From Caprella mutica (lineage: Eukaryota > Arthropoda > Malacostraca > Amphipoda > Caprellidae), in contig CANNZV010001045.1 in the NCBI GenBank assembly GCA_947561585.1, forward strand, positions 1-64,000: 64,000 nucleotides of DNA, read 5' to 3'. Below, piece by piece: positions 46,895-63,699 of this stretch; the first letter of the stretch is position 1, and each line of letters starts with the position of its first letter. A program made the translations under genes and the position numbers. A model generated the notes under the pieces. It saw only the letters and a program-made list of their open reading frames with translations. It ran no database searches and was not told the origin of the DNA.

Positions 46895-47101
46895 TAGGGT
46901 AAGTTGCGAGTTATCGGACAGTTCCCTATTTTCGATCACGTGAGAAAAAAGTATATAATCATTTTTCAAATATTACTTGATTTACTTCATTTAAATACAG
47001 TCTTATTATATTATATTTTAAATAAAGTTAGATAATTATTATTAAATACTTATTAAATGATCGCTTATGTGGAACTGTCCAATAACTCAGATATTACCCT
47101 A
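46895..47101. mobile_element. MITE of the AGGGTRAGTT family, TA target
   Basis: TA/GGGTAAGTTGCGAGTTATCG, then ACAGTTCC and CGATCACGTGAGAAAAAAGT. The right end is GATCGCTTATGTGGAACTGT and ATTACCCTA. It is the same family as 7093-7242. Confidence 0.75.
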
Positions 47102-47224
47102 GAAGACAATTGCAAATATGCAAAATTTATTGGCTATAAATCACATGAATATTAAAGGGAATAAAATATTGAAATAGAGCTTGCGAACTGATAAAAGAAA
47201 TTGAACATTTATAAAAGTATTTGA

Positions 47225-47850
47225 ATTTTGATATCAGTATTTAAATATTTATAAAAGAATTTAAGATTTGATAAAAAGTATTTAAATTTTGATAAAAAGT
47301 ATTTAAATACTGATAAAAAGTATTTAAATACTGATAAAAAGTATTTAAATACTGATAAAAAGTATTTAAATACTGATAAAACTATTTAAAGACTGATAAA
47401 AAGTATTTAAATACTGATAAAACTATTTAAAGACTGATAAAAAGTATTTAAATACTGATAAATCGATTTAAATACTGATGAAAAGTATTTAAATACTGAT
47501 AAAACTATTTAAAGACTGATAAAAAGTATTTAAATACTGATAAAACTATTTAAATACTGATAAAAGTATTTAAATACTGATGAAAAGTATTTAAATACTG
47601 ATAAAACTATTTAAATACTGATAAAAGTATTTAAATACTGATGAAAAGTATTTAAATACTGATAAAACTATTTAAATACTGATAAAAGTATTTAAATACT
47701 GATAAAACTATTTAAATACTGATAAAAGTATTTAAATACTGATAAAACTATTTAAATACTGATAAAAGTATTTAAATATTGATAAAAGTATTTAAATATT
47801 GATAAAAGTATTTAAATACTGATAAAAGTATTTAACTACTGAATAGAGTA
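47225..47850. repeat. About 19-bp minisatellite (TATTTAAATACTGATAAAA), about 30 copies
   Basis: Units alternate CTGATAAAACTATTTAAATA and CTGATAAAAGTATTTAAATA in blocks. Each holds the palindrome TATTTAAATA. Confidence 0.94.
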
Positions 47851-47876
47851 TGAATATATATTGTTAAATACATTAA

Positions 47877-48365
47877 AGGTCCTCTCCAGGCTCCGGGAAA
47901 ATAATGAGTTTATTACATAATATTATAGAACTAAGGTCTACGATCATTATTCTGTAAACTGCACACAATTCGGTTAAGTGGATATTTTATTATTTGCTTT
48001 TAAAGTTTTTAATACTCTGTGTGCAACAATTGTACGAATCACTAACCTGACGCTGAAGAAGAAGATTCTACACTCTTTGTTTTGATTTCAAATTTGAATT
48101 TTAAAAACAAACTTTACCTATTCGGTCTTAATTTTATATGATAATTTTTATATGATGTAAATAAAAGTATATATAAGTTTTTTACTGCTTTCTACCTTTA
48201 CTCAAATATTTAATATATTAGGTCCCTACTATACTAGCAGTAAAAACGCGACGGCTTTACTGCTAGTATAGCATGGGCCTAATACCTAGCTACCTGTCAT
48301 TCAAAACAAACGAAGTTCATTCTTTTTCTTTGGAATTAAAAATAGCAATCGGAAGTAAAACGGAT
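47877..48365 (+). mobile_element. piggyBac-type MITE, copy 4 (right end lost)
   Basis: TTAA (47873-47876) then AGGTCCTCTCCAGGCTCCGG. The similarity fades after AATCGGAAGTAAAAC near 48358 and no right TIR is found. At about 48220-48283 a palindromic insert of about 55 bp (CTATACTAGCAGTAAA ... TTTACTGCTAGTATAG) interrupts the family sequence CCTAATACCTAG. Confidence 0.75.
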
Positions 48366-48583
48366 ATTACAGTGTAATTACTTTAATTTTTTTAATAAAA
48401 CTAAAATAAATATATTACAAAATAAAATAAATCGTTTGAACAAATTTCTTTAAATTTAATTAGTACTAAAGTACTTAATTAGTTTAATTAAAATTAAACT
48501 GTTGAATTTTATATAATTTTTTCCAGTTATTTTTTTCTATTTGATTTAATTTGTTTTATTTTATGCAATTTTTTTACACTCAC

Positions 48584-48965
48584 CCGGCAATAATAACTTG
48601 ACAACATCTTCCTCGTCGTTGATAGACCTCCCTTTAATTCTCTGCCAGATATACTGAAGCTTGTTCTCATCTGACAGAGCCTCTGACAGCTGCTGGTAGA
48701 TGGGGTAATAGGCATCCAAACTACCAGAAATGGAGTCACCAGATAACGAGCCAATGCTGTTTGACTCAATTGAGTCATAGGCTCGTACGTTGCTGTATGA
48801 ATCAGCCTGGTGGTTATATCTGACGGGAGAATTTTGTAACTCTGTCTGGTGGTTGTACCTGACAGGAGTGTTTTGTAACAGTCTGCTGTGTAGCTGGTAG
48901 GACCTGACGGATGTGACGCTATGTGTGACACAGAGTGTGACAAACGTCACAAATAACACTGCCAT
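48584..48965 (-). CDS. First exon of a putative secreted protein, family not recognised
   Basis: The ATG at 48965 opens 127 codons, ending at a strong donor TTGCCGG/GTGAGTG (48584/48583, phase 1). The start MAVLFVTFVTLCVTHSVTS is a typical signal peptide; cleavage is likely after about residue 19-20. Next comes a duplicated 13-residue segment, LLQNTPVRYNHQT / ELQNSPVRYNHQA, then a Ser/Asn-rich stretch. The end is a compact, probably helical segment (YYPIYQQLSEALSDENKLQY, IWQRIKGRSINDEEDVVKLL) that looks conserved-like. I do not recognise the family. No dibasic-flanked amidated peptide is evident. Later exons would lie at lower coordinates, but I found none between 43 and 48.5 kb. The strongest evidence is the signal peptide plus donor. 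It could also be an unspliced small gene reading to 48561. Confidence 0.6.
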
Positions 48966-49500
48966 GGTATGAAGAAATCACCAGAAAAAAATCAATTCAT
49001 AGTTTCATTACATGTTCACATTTAATGCAATCACTTCTAAGTATATAAAAGTCATTTTAACGTATAACCAATTAATATTAGTTAATTTATTTAAATAAAA
49101 ACAGTCACTTTTCACTTCACTCCCTAGAATTTCAGTCTAAAATATTTCGGTGCAAGTTAATTCAGAAACTTGAATACAAACAATAATTTAATTCACTAAC
49201 TTAGTCAGTTTGATGTCGTCAACACATTCACTTTAAATCAGTTCACAGTATTGACTAGGTATCGTCAACTAAATCACTAAACTGAAACAAATAAAACAAC
49301 ATTTAAATGATCAAAATAAATAAAGTAAGTCCTGAGGTATCGACAAATTCCACCCTTTCGATCTTGTAAAAAAAACCTATTAATGGTAAAATAACGAATT
49401 TAAATGTTATACTATATATGTAACTTCTTCACAGTTTATTAATTTTACATTTCCAAGAAAAATTTTACTAATTGTAATGCTAGTAAATATTTTTAAATAT
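48966..49500. other. Upstream flank of the secreted-protein exon
   Basis: AT-rich sequence. No convincing TATA box in the minus orientation is seen and no other gene is visible. Confidence 0.4.
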
Positions 49501-49504
49501 AGTT

Positions 49505-49580
49505 ATTGATTTTCTTTCCTATTTATTATAAATCAAAAATAGAAGTGGTCGAGAATACTCCCTTGAGGAACCCAAAAAGT
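49505..49580 (-). pseudogene. LINE reverse-transcriptase fragment
   Basis: The minus strand reads GTTCCTCAAGGGAGTATTCT, giving VPQGSIL. A one-base loss then shifts into the frame for LLFLIY. This is the GVPQGSILGPLLFLIY block of LINE RTs. Nothing else of the element is recognisable nearby. Confidence 0.5.
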
Positions 49581-50188
49581 AAATAATGGCAAATTGCAAC
49601 TCTATACCTTAGGTTAATTAAACATCGTTTTCGACATTTGTCGAAAGGTTAATTAAACAATAATAGTATATAGTATATACCATTAAAAATAATAGAATCT
49701 TATTTTATTACGATATTTACAGCTCACTATTTTAAATAAGTGTCTCAATATAGCCCTTGTGATACTTTAAAACATATCTAAATCAATTCGCTCACCTATA
49801 TTACATTTACTCAATGATATGAATGGTATAGACTTATCTGTGTGTATATATTTAGAGCCATTTAGACTTCTAATAAGGTCATGAATTAGATAAGCGTATA
49901 GTTTCACTCCTAGATAACGATAGGTTAGTGTTATTAGAGTGCCCAGCAGTTGCGAGTCCATTCGCCACTTTCTCTTTCACTGAAAGCACAGATAGGTTGA
50001 CTGAACTTTATCAGCTGTGGAGGTTAGAAAGGACGGAAACCAATGGTAGTTAGGTGGCCTTCACTCCAGGATATGGAAAGTAGGTATCCTTTAAAGAGGA
50101 ACATCGTATCCTATCTCAACCACCTAAAACTAATTCATTGAAATATGGATAAACAAAACGTTCAGAAATGAAGAGTTTGATGAATTTA

Positions 50189-50260
50189 GCCGGTAGCTCA
50201 GTTAATATAAAAGCATTTGACACAAAATCCACAAGTGAAACCGATTGTTATTCTGATGCT
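50189..50260 (+). pseudogene. Degenerate tRNA-like / SINE-head sequence
   Basis: GCCGGTAGCTCAGTTAATAT then AAAGCATTTGACACAAAATC resembles a tRNA 5' half (A-box TAGCTCAGTTNN, D-arm closing AGCAT, then an anticodon stem). The 3' half has no good B-box GGTTCGANTCC and does not fold into an acceptor stem. Confidence 0.4.
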
Positions 50261-50679
50261 GTACGATATTAATTAGATATAATAGATCTGACCTTAGCTG
50301 CTACAATGAGGTGATAACAAATTGCTAGGTGTGATTGACACCTAGTGAGGTAACAATTCTCGTGACCGTGACAACCTAGTGAGTGAGAGTACGTAGAACC
50401 TTTCGACGACAGCTACAGAACTGGTTTAAGTCAATCCTATGCCGTAAAATTGATTGTTAGTTACTATTGAATTTGAAATAAGTCACAAGGAAAATTTTCT
50501 AGTTTATTTTTTCTAATTTTCACCCTAATCACTGAAAAGATTTCAATTTATGTTTTGGTTAGATTGAAATGAAGAGCACCTTACTGTAATTCATCTTTCA
50601 AAGCTTTGCATTAGAATGACTTGGTTAATGTTTTTTTTTACTATTTTAGGGAAGTTTTTGAAAAACCACAATGTTTATC

Positions 50680-51245
50680 GGGGTAACATTGTAGTAATAT
50701 TGTTAAAACATATCAATATAGTTACAACATTGATCCAATACCGTCACAACATTGCTCAAATACTGTCACAACATTGATCCAATACTGTCCCAACATTGAT
50801 CCAATACTGTTACAACATTGATCCAATACTGTTACAACATTGCTCAAATACTGTCACAACATTGATCCAATACTGTCCCAACATTGATCCAATACTGTTA
50901 CAACATTGTCCCAATATTGTTACAACATTGTCCCAATATTGTTACAACATTGTTCCAATATTGCTACAACATTATCCCAATATTATTACAACAATACCCT
51001 AATATCGATACAACATTGCCCAAATATTGTTACAACATTGCCCCCAATATTATTATAACAATGTCCCAATATCATTAAAACATTGCCCCAATATTATTAC
51101 AACATTGCCCCAATATTATTATAACATTGTCCCAATATCATTAAAACATTGTCCCAATATCATTAAAACATTGCCACAATATTGTTACATTAATAAATGT
51201 TGTTACAACATTGTCCCAATATTGCAATATTTAACAATATTGGGA
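50680..51245. repeat. 21-22 bp minisatellite (CAATACTGTTACAACATTGAT), about 26 copies
   Basis: It is the same family as 33850-34505, with more divergence (AATACTGTCACAAC, AATATTATTACAAC, AATATCATTAAAAC). It begins beside GTTTATCGGGGTAACATTGT, which in reverse complement resembles the right border of the 34-kb array. Confidence 0.92.
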
Positions 51246-51289
51246 CACTGTATTCCCAGGTAACATTGCTGACTGCGATATAATTTTAT

Positions 51290-52750
51290 TCCATCCGGTT
51301 AACCGATAAACCTAGGTTTCAATGAACAAGTTTTAACGGTATAAAGTAAATAAAAACATCGAAATTGACTCGTACGTTAAATAAATAAATTAAAGTATGA
51401 AAAAATTGTCGAAAGTGAATGTAGTTGAACTGCTTAGTAATTCTTTACCGCCATTGGTGGTAAGATGTAACAAGTAATGTTTACAAAAGATTGAAATTTT
51501 TGGAGCATTATTTTGAAACAACAATTTTTGTCATCATCCATATGAAAATATTATTTCTAAATTTAATATTAGTAATCTCAATTAATTCTAATTTAATAGC
51601 TTTATATTTATTTTCATAGGTTTTTAATATTAATATTTATTAATAAAAAATATTAATATAAAAAATAAATAAAAACAAAAATTAATATAAAATATTTTTT
51701 TATAAAAAATTTTCTACAGAAAGAAGGCCCTATATAATTTGTTCTATTTTTGTCTCCCAAACAACATTCAAGATGACACACTGTCTTCCAGGTCCACTTT
51801 TACTTTCTGTCAATAAAGAAAGTTTGATGAAAACGAGTAAAAAGGAGTTATAGAAAAAGCACAGCCATGTAATAAAGCTCTATGAGTGTATAGTGTGAAA
51901 TAGGATTGTAAAAACAATGGGTAATATGTTATAGGAGAGATTCCAGAGAGACGCGGTATGAATGGTAAGGAACGACAGCACACAACCACACAGTTAGCCT
52001 GATCAGCTGACACTGAAGGATTTAAGGTTTGAACTGTTAACATTTTGTTAGTACTGTACACATGTGAGTGAGTACTGTCAGTTTGTATCGTTTGGCAGTG
52101 TATGAAGTAATTTAGACACTGGATGAGTTGACACTGGACATATCATATTTTTTTCAGAGGCAAAAACAAACTGCCTGAGGGCAACAAAAATCTCTTCGTT
52201 TTCTATAATGACTTGTTAAGGAGAGACTGAATTAGATAATTCAAAATATACAACTGAAAAATGTCAAACTGATAGTTAGTTATTCACGCAATTACTGTGA
52301 TTATTCAATAACTGTATGTAAATTCTTTTTTGATGCCGACAGCAATAGAAAGGGTTAAAGCTGAAAGAACCGTTTTCTTTGGTACTAAAGAAGGATAACT
52401 TAAGTTAATTGATAAAAAGAAGGTGGATAGGGCCACCACTTAATTCTCAACAACAGCAACAATTCTTTAATTTCATTCGTTGGTGATTTATTAGGTTGTG
52501 ACCATATTCTCTTTGAAATATGTTTTATATTCTTTTTAATGCTCAATTTATAAATGTGCTGTAATTCGATTGATAAACCTGATAATGAATACGTATTAGC
52601 AAGCCCCCTTAAATCACATTTGGATGCTAATCTCATGTTTTGCTGTATGGAAATCTATGAAGGGCTTAAATAAGTCGTATTAACATGAATCATGTAACAT
52701 GGATCCAATGTGTACATCGTCTGACCAAGTCCAGTCACACTAATTGTGGT
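51290..52750. other. AT-rich DNA, no gene recognised
   Basis: The short frames at 51810-52061 and 52400-52636 (minus) show no signal, domain or splice context that I would trust. Confidence 0.45.
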
Positions 52751-52759
52751 AAATTTTAA

Positions 52760-53317
52760 AGGTCCTCTCCAGGCTCCGGGAAAATAATGAGTTTATTACA
52801 TAATGTTATAGAACTAAGGTCTGCGATCATTATTCCGCAAACCGCATACAATTCGGTTCTGTATATATTTTATTATTTGCTTTTAAAGTTTTTTAATACT
52901 GTGCGAGCAACAATTGAGCGGATCACTAAATTCCTGACGCTGAGAAAGAAGATTGTACACTGTTTGTTTTGATTTCAAATTTAGATTTTTAAACAAACAA
53001 TGCGTTTTTGGCCTTCGTTTAAGATATTAATTGTTTTCTAAAGTATATAAACGTTTCTATAATAAGTTTATTCGAGTTGATACCTTTACACGAATATTAA
53101 ATAGATTTATTAAACCTAATACCTAGTTGACAATCTTTTGACTGAAAATTAGAAAGTCGAAAGTAAAATAGGTTTTGTAGAGTTTTAATTATAAAAATCT
53201 TTAAACGCATACAAAATTTAAAATATGCTATCAAATTTTATGGGGTTTGCAGTAAAATGATAAGAAACATTAGCCTCGTTGATTGAAGCAATAAAAAAAT
53301 TTGCTTGGAGGGGACCT
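52760..53317 (+). mobile_element. piggyBac-type MITE, copy 5
   Basis: TTAA (52756-52759), AGGTCCTCTCCAGGCTCCGG at the left and TTGCTTGGAGGGGACCT at the right. The right flank is GGTT instead of TTAA, so the target duplication has decayed or recombined. Confidence 0.85.
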
Positions 53318-53319
53318 GG

Positions 53320-54240
53320 TTATTCTTTGAATTGAACTTAGAAAAATTGAACAGTTGATGGCATAGTAAATAAATAGAAAAGTATACTAAGTTTCGAATT
53401 AATTGACGGTGAACTTGATCCATTCTTCAGAAACGATGTAAACAAATGGCGTCGCATACAGTACTCTCATGTATTATAAGTATTATTAGGTGAATATTAT
53501 AAGTGAATAGAGTGTAAAACGTGATAAAAACAATTTTATATAAGTTAATTTCCATGAAAATGCACGTTTAACTGAATAGTAGAACATTTTTTATTTAAAA
53601 ACAAAATGGAAAATACTTTGTATGACGTCACTCAGAGTATTTTTTGATGTTCCAATATTGTACTTGGTATACTTCTCTATTTATTTACTATGGTTGATGG
53701 GATAAAATGAGATTATGAGAATACATTTTTGTAATATAATTTTTTATCTTTTCAATGCTGAACACTGACCAGGCTTCGACAAATTAATATTTACCTTAAT
53801 TCGGCTTGTAGGTTTCAATAAATTTGCCATTTCTTGAAGGGGAACAGTCTTCTAAATTCTCTATATTCGAATTTTTTAATATTTTTTGTAGATATTTATT
53901 TGTTAGTTGTTCAGCAGAACTCCTCTATAGTGAATAAGGGGTGTAGCCTGAATAGTGAAACAAATTTCTTTAGTCTGAGACGAATTGCCCCCAGTTTTAG
54001 AAAATTAATGGCAGACTACAGAAAAATTGTTCACTGTTGAGGCTACATCCTAACTCATTCACTATAGAGGAATAATACTGTATATAGGAAACCTATATCT
54101 TTCGTGGCCCGTCTCTGAACAGAAAACTATATCAGTTTCATAAAAATATTGTATTATTCATGAAAAGAATATTATCTGATAAAAAGAATATATTTTTGAT
54201 ATCAGGAATACGCTTTATTTTCACTATGCTCACAATTATA
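53320..54240. other. AT-rich DNA, no gene recognised
   Basis: AACTCCTCTATAGTGAAT (about 53919) and ATTCACTATAGAGGAATA (about 54057) form an inverted pair. Each is followed or preceded by AAGGGGTGTAGCC / GAGGCTACATCC, so a decayed TIR element of about 150 bp may lie at 53915-54075. Confidence 0.4.
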
Positions 54241-54329
54241 TTTTTATGATAAAAGCATATTGTCACAACCCTATTTATAGCGAATAGTTTATTTTTTAAA
54301 ATCTAGTGATTAATTTTAGACGGGCTGAC

Positions 54330-54640
54330 GATAAAAAAATTAAATAAAAGGGTCTGGAAGTAGCAGTCAGAAAGGAAATTGGCTCCTTTAACAAAGTCAC
54401 CTACCACCAGTCGATGATAATGCTCATGGATGCAGAAATGCTACTCCATGAACGAAGGAATGTGACGAAACCGGTGGCTGCACTCACGGATGGAAGAGGA
54501 AAATGAAGAGTTGATAGTAAATGAAGCCTACGAGTCTACCTAACACAAAATCTAAGACCTCGTAGTTGAAGAGCATAACCCTAGCGCTATCCTCTAAAAC
54601 TGCAAGTACCGTTAAAAAAATTTATAAACATGAAAAAAAA
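54330..54640 (+). repeat. Dispersed repeat R2 copy
   Basis: Blocks include AAAGTCACCTACCACCAGTC, GCTCATGGATGCAGAAATGC, GAATGTGACGAAACC and TGCACTCACGGATGGAAGAG. Most are repeated at 56805-57035. Both copies are followed by ACAACAGTTCGGGGT and ACCACAGACAGCTTCAGGAT. Confidence 0.6.
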
Positions 54641-54978
54641 AAATCATAATCTAAATTACAACAGTTCGGGGTCCAATAGACGCCACCCCTTCTCTTCCTT
54701 TCACCACAGACAGCTTCAGGATAGAGCCCCTGGCAACTTATATAATTTAAATAAGGAAAGTTTGAGGTGAATAATTGACACGAGATATCAGAGCTTTATA
54801 TTTACAAATGCAAAAAACATAGGATATCATTCCACAAAATCATGATTAATAAAATTAGAAGAGATAATTAATGCCTAGTCACGAAATATCATCTTTGTAG
54901 TTCACCCCCACATATCAATGCTAGTAATACTTCCTTACAGTTATTACAAAAGGAGAAAAACAAGAGCTATAACATCAA

Positions 54979-55251
54979 GGGCCGTACACACGTAGAGTTT
55001 TTTAAATCTTTCCACTAGACTTTTTACTAAGCTCCTCCTACTATTTCCACAAGACTTTTGAATCCTATAAAATAAGACTATAAAATTATTATTTATTTTA
55101 GTTGGTATCTATGATACCTGCAGGTATCATGGATACCAACTAAAATAAATAACAATTATATAATTTTTTCTTATATTCTAGTGGAAAAAGTAGGAGGAGC
55201 TTAGCAAAAAGTCTTGTGGAAAGATTTAAAAACCCTACGTGTGTACGGCCC
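54979..55251. mobile_element. Almost fully palindromic MITE (TIR GGGCCGTACACACGTAG)
   Basis: The left arm GGGCCGTACACACGTAGAGT, TTTCCACTAGACTTTTT, AGCTCCTCCTACT is mirrored by AGTAGGAGGAGCTTAGC, AAAAAGTCTTGTGGAAAG and CCTACGTGTGTACGGCCC. The centre is GGTATCTATGATACCTGCAG + GTATCATGGATACC. A shorter sister copy is at 57820-57971. Confidence 0.9.
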
Positions 55252-55619
55252 AAAGACCAATGGGGTGAAGGTTCCATCAGATTTGAAAAAAAATCCGGGT
55301 AAAGGATTTATGAACGACTTTGACCCTTTACTCACAATGCTAGATAGTTACTTCACTCTATTTGCCCTTTTATTTAATATCATAGCTAGAGTAGCGAATG
55401 AATACTAAACGAGTTCACTTGGAGTAGCTACTAGGTACTTTAGGACTTTGATTTTAACAGTCGAAATTAAATTTCTCATGTTAGGACTAACACAGTTTGA
55501 AAAACATAAGATTATTGACATGACTATCGGTAAAATATTTAAAAATTACGTTAAATTGAAAATATTTGGGAAATTAAAAGTTTTGCAATTTTGATTGTAC
55601 CTAATTTGAACCCTTTCCA

Positions 55620-56645
55620 TTTATTAGCCAATAAGGAGACAGATAAAGTAACTCTCTCTTTCAGTAACCAATCAGAAGACAGTTAAAGTAACACTCTCTC
55701 TCTCAGTAGCCAATCAAGAGACAGATAAAGTAACTCTCTCTTTCAGTAGCAATCAGGAAACAGAAAAAGTAACTCTCTCTTTCAGTAACCAATCAGAAGA
55801 CAGTTAAAGTAACACTCTCTCTCTCAGTAGCCAATCAAGAGACAGATAAAGTAACTCTCTCTTTCAGTAGCAATCAGGAAACAGAAAAAGTAACTCTCTC
55901 TTTCAGTAACCAATCAGAAGACAGTTAAAGTAACTCTCTCTCTCAGTAGCCAATCAAGAGACAGATAAAGTAACTCTCTATTTCAGTAGCAATCAGGAAA
56001 CAGAAAAAGTAACTCTCTTTCAGTAACCAATCAGAAGACAGTTAAAGTAACTCTCTCTCTCTCAGTAGCCAATCAAGAGACAGATAAAGTAACTCTCTCT
56101 TTCAGTAGCAATCAGGAAACAGAAAAAGTAACTCTCTTTCAGTAACCAATCAGAAGACAGTTAAAGTAACTCTCTCTCTCTCTCAGTAGCCAATCAAGAG
56201 ACAGATAAAGTAACTCTCTCTTTCAGTAGCAATCAGGAAACAGAAAAAGTAACTCTCTCTTTCAGTAACCAATCAGAAGACAGTTAAAGTAACTCTCTCT
56301 TTCAGTAGCCAATCAGAAGATAGATAAAGTAACTCTCTCTTACAGTAGCCAATCAGGAAACAGAAAAAGTAACTCTCTCTTTCAGTAACCAATCAGAAGA
56401 CAGGTAAAGTAACTCTCTCTTTCAGTAGCCAATCAGGAGACAGGTAAAGTAACTCTCTCTTTCAGTAGCCAATCAGGAGACAGAAAAAAAAAATCTCTCT
56501 TTCAGTAGCCAATCAGGAAACAGATACAGTAACTCTCTTTTTCAGTAGCCAATCAGGAGACAGGTAAAGTAACTCTCTCTTTCAGTAACCAATCAGGAGA
56601 CAGATAAAGTAACTCTCTATTTCAGTAGCCAATCAGAAGACAGGT
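55620..56645. repeat. About 39-bp minisatellite with CCAAT boxes and CT runs
   Basis: The unit is about AGTAACTCTCTCTTTCAGTA + GCCAATCAGGAGACAGATAA. There are more than 20 intact CCAAT words (AGCCAATCAG or AACCAATCAG). In the left half a three-unit block (AACCAATCAGAAGACAG / AGCCAATCAAGAGACAG / AGCAATCAGGAAACAG) recurs about five times. CT runs lengthen from (CT)3 to (CT)6. Confidence 0.95.
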
Positions 56646-56804
56646 TTAAAAGAATGTACTACATAAGTAGAAAATTTCCCCGTAGTTAATACCTACTTCC
56701 AATTCTTCAGCAGCTACCTTTACAATTCATTCCTAGGCTAATATTATGAAAGAAAGAACAGTTCACATCAGTGAAATGGTCATTATTTGTATTTTGGGGT
56801 AGCT

Positions 56805-57035
56805 ACAAGGTACTTTGAAGAAGAAGTCAGAAAAGAAAGTGGCTCCATGAATAAAGTCATCTGCAACCAGTCAGTGACATTACTCATGGCTACAGAAAAG
56901 CTACTCCGTGAAAGCAGTCAGTAACCAAGGAATGTGACGAAAAGGGACACAAGCACCGGTGACTGCACTCACGAATGGAAGAGGGAAATGAAGAGGTTAT
57001 AATAAATGAAGCCTAATCATTTTGTAGAAATGAAA
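56805..57035 (+). repeat. Dispersed repeat R2 copy, downstream of U2SURP
   Basis: It carries AAAGTCATCTGCAACCAGTC, GCTACAGAAAAGCTACTCCG, GAATGTGACGAAAAGG and TGCACTCACGAATGGAAGAG, collinear with 54330-54640. Confidence 0.6.
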
Positions 57036-57305
57036 ATAATAGATAATTTAAATTACAACAGTTCGGGGTGGCTAAACGATTACCGCTCTACACACCATTC
57101 ACCACAGACAGCTTCAGGATAGAGCTTTACTTATCACAAATAATTAGCTAGATGAGAAAGAGTAACTCAAGATAGAGTTGAAGAGATGTTATTTCCGATA
57201 AAATATTAATTAAAATAGTCAACAATTTTACCTCTTCAGAAAAAAGGTGCGAGTTCATTAACTGACATGGCTTCAAATAACTACAGACAGACAGACACGT
57301 GAATA

Positions 57306-57311
57306 TTTATT
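57306..57311 (-). terminator. Probable poly(A) signal of U2SURP
   Basis: AATAAA on the minus strand (TTTATT on plus) lies about 335 nt after the U2SURP stop codon. It is plausible but unproven; other AT-rich signals exist further down. Confidence 0.4.
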
Positions 57312-57464
57312 TCCTTGGAGTAAGAACACACGAAGCTGCTTCCTTCACTTTTAGAGTGGCCTAGTGTTGAGCTTCTTAACTTTTCGTTATGATAAATCAT
57401 TGCATGTGATGGATACGAGAAAGAAAAATGATGTGAGACTACCCATCACATGGCTAGTGATGTG

Positions 57465-57609
57465 TCGAGTTGTGACAATATGCTTTTCAAATCCCAGATA
57501 TTAAGAATAGACGAAATGAGATGGTATCGAATAGTATACCTACACCGCTGGTTTAGAACGATTCGATAATATTTTCTCGATGATTTTAAAAGCATATTGT
57601 GACAACCCC
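57465..57609. mobile_element. 145-bp MITE in the U2SURP 3' UTR, 9-bp target duplication
   Basis: AGTGATGTG at 57456-57464 and again at 57610-57618 flanks TIRs GTTGTGACAATATGCTTTTC (left) and AAAAGCATATTGTGACAAC (right). Another terminus of the family (AAAAGCATATTGTCACAACC) is near 54253. A 9-bp duplication suggests a Mutator-like origin; that class is inferred. It lies about 27 nt after the U2SURP stop. Confidence 0.8.
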
Positions 57610-57644
57610 AGTGATGTGACACCAGCAGATTGCTAGTCCCAGCA

Positions 57645-63687
<6,043 letters not shown>

Positions 63688-63699
63688 CTGCAATGATAT

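Noticed and set aside
51810..52061. 83-codon minus frame
   Set aside because: No domain, signal or splice evidence; the composition fits random sequence.
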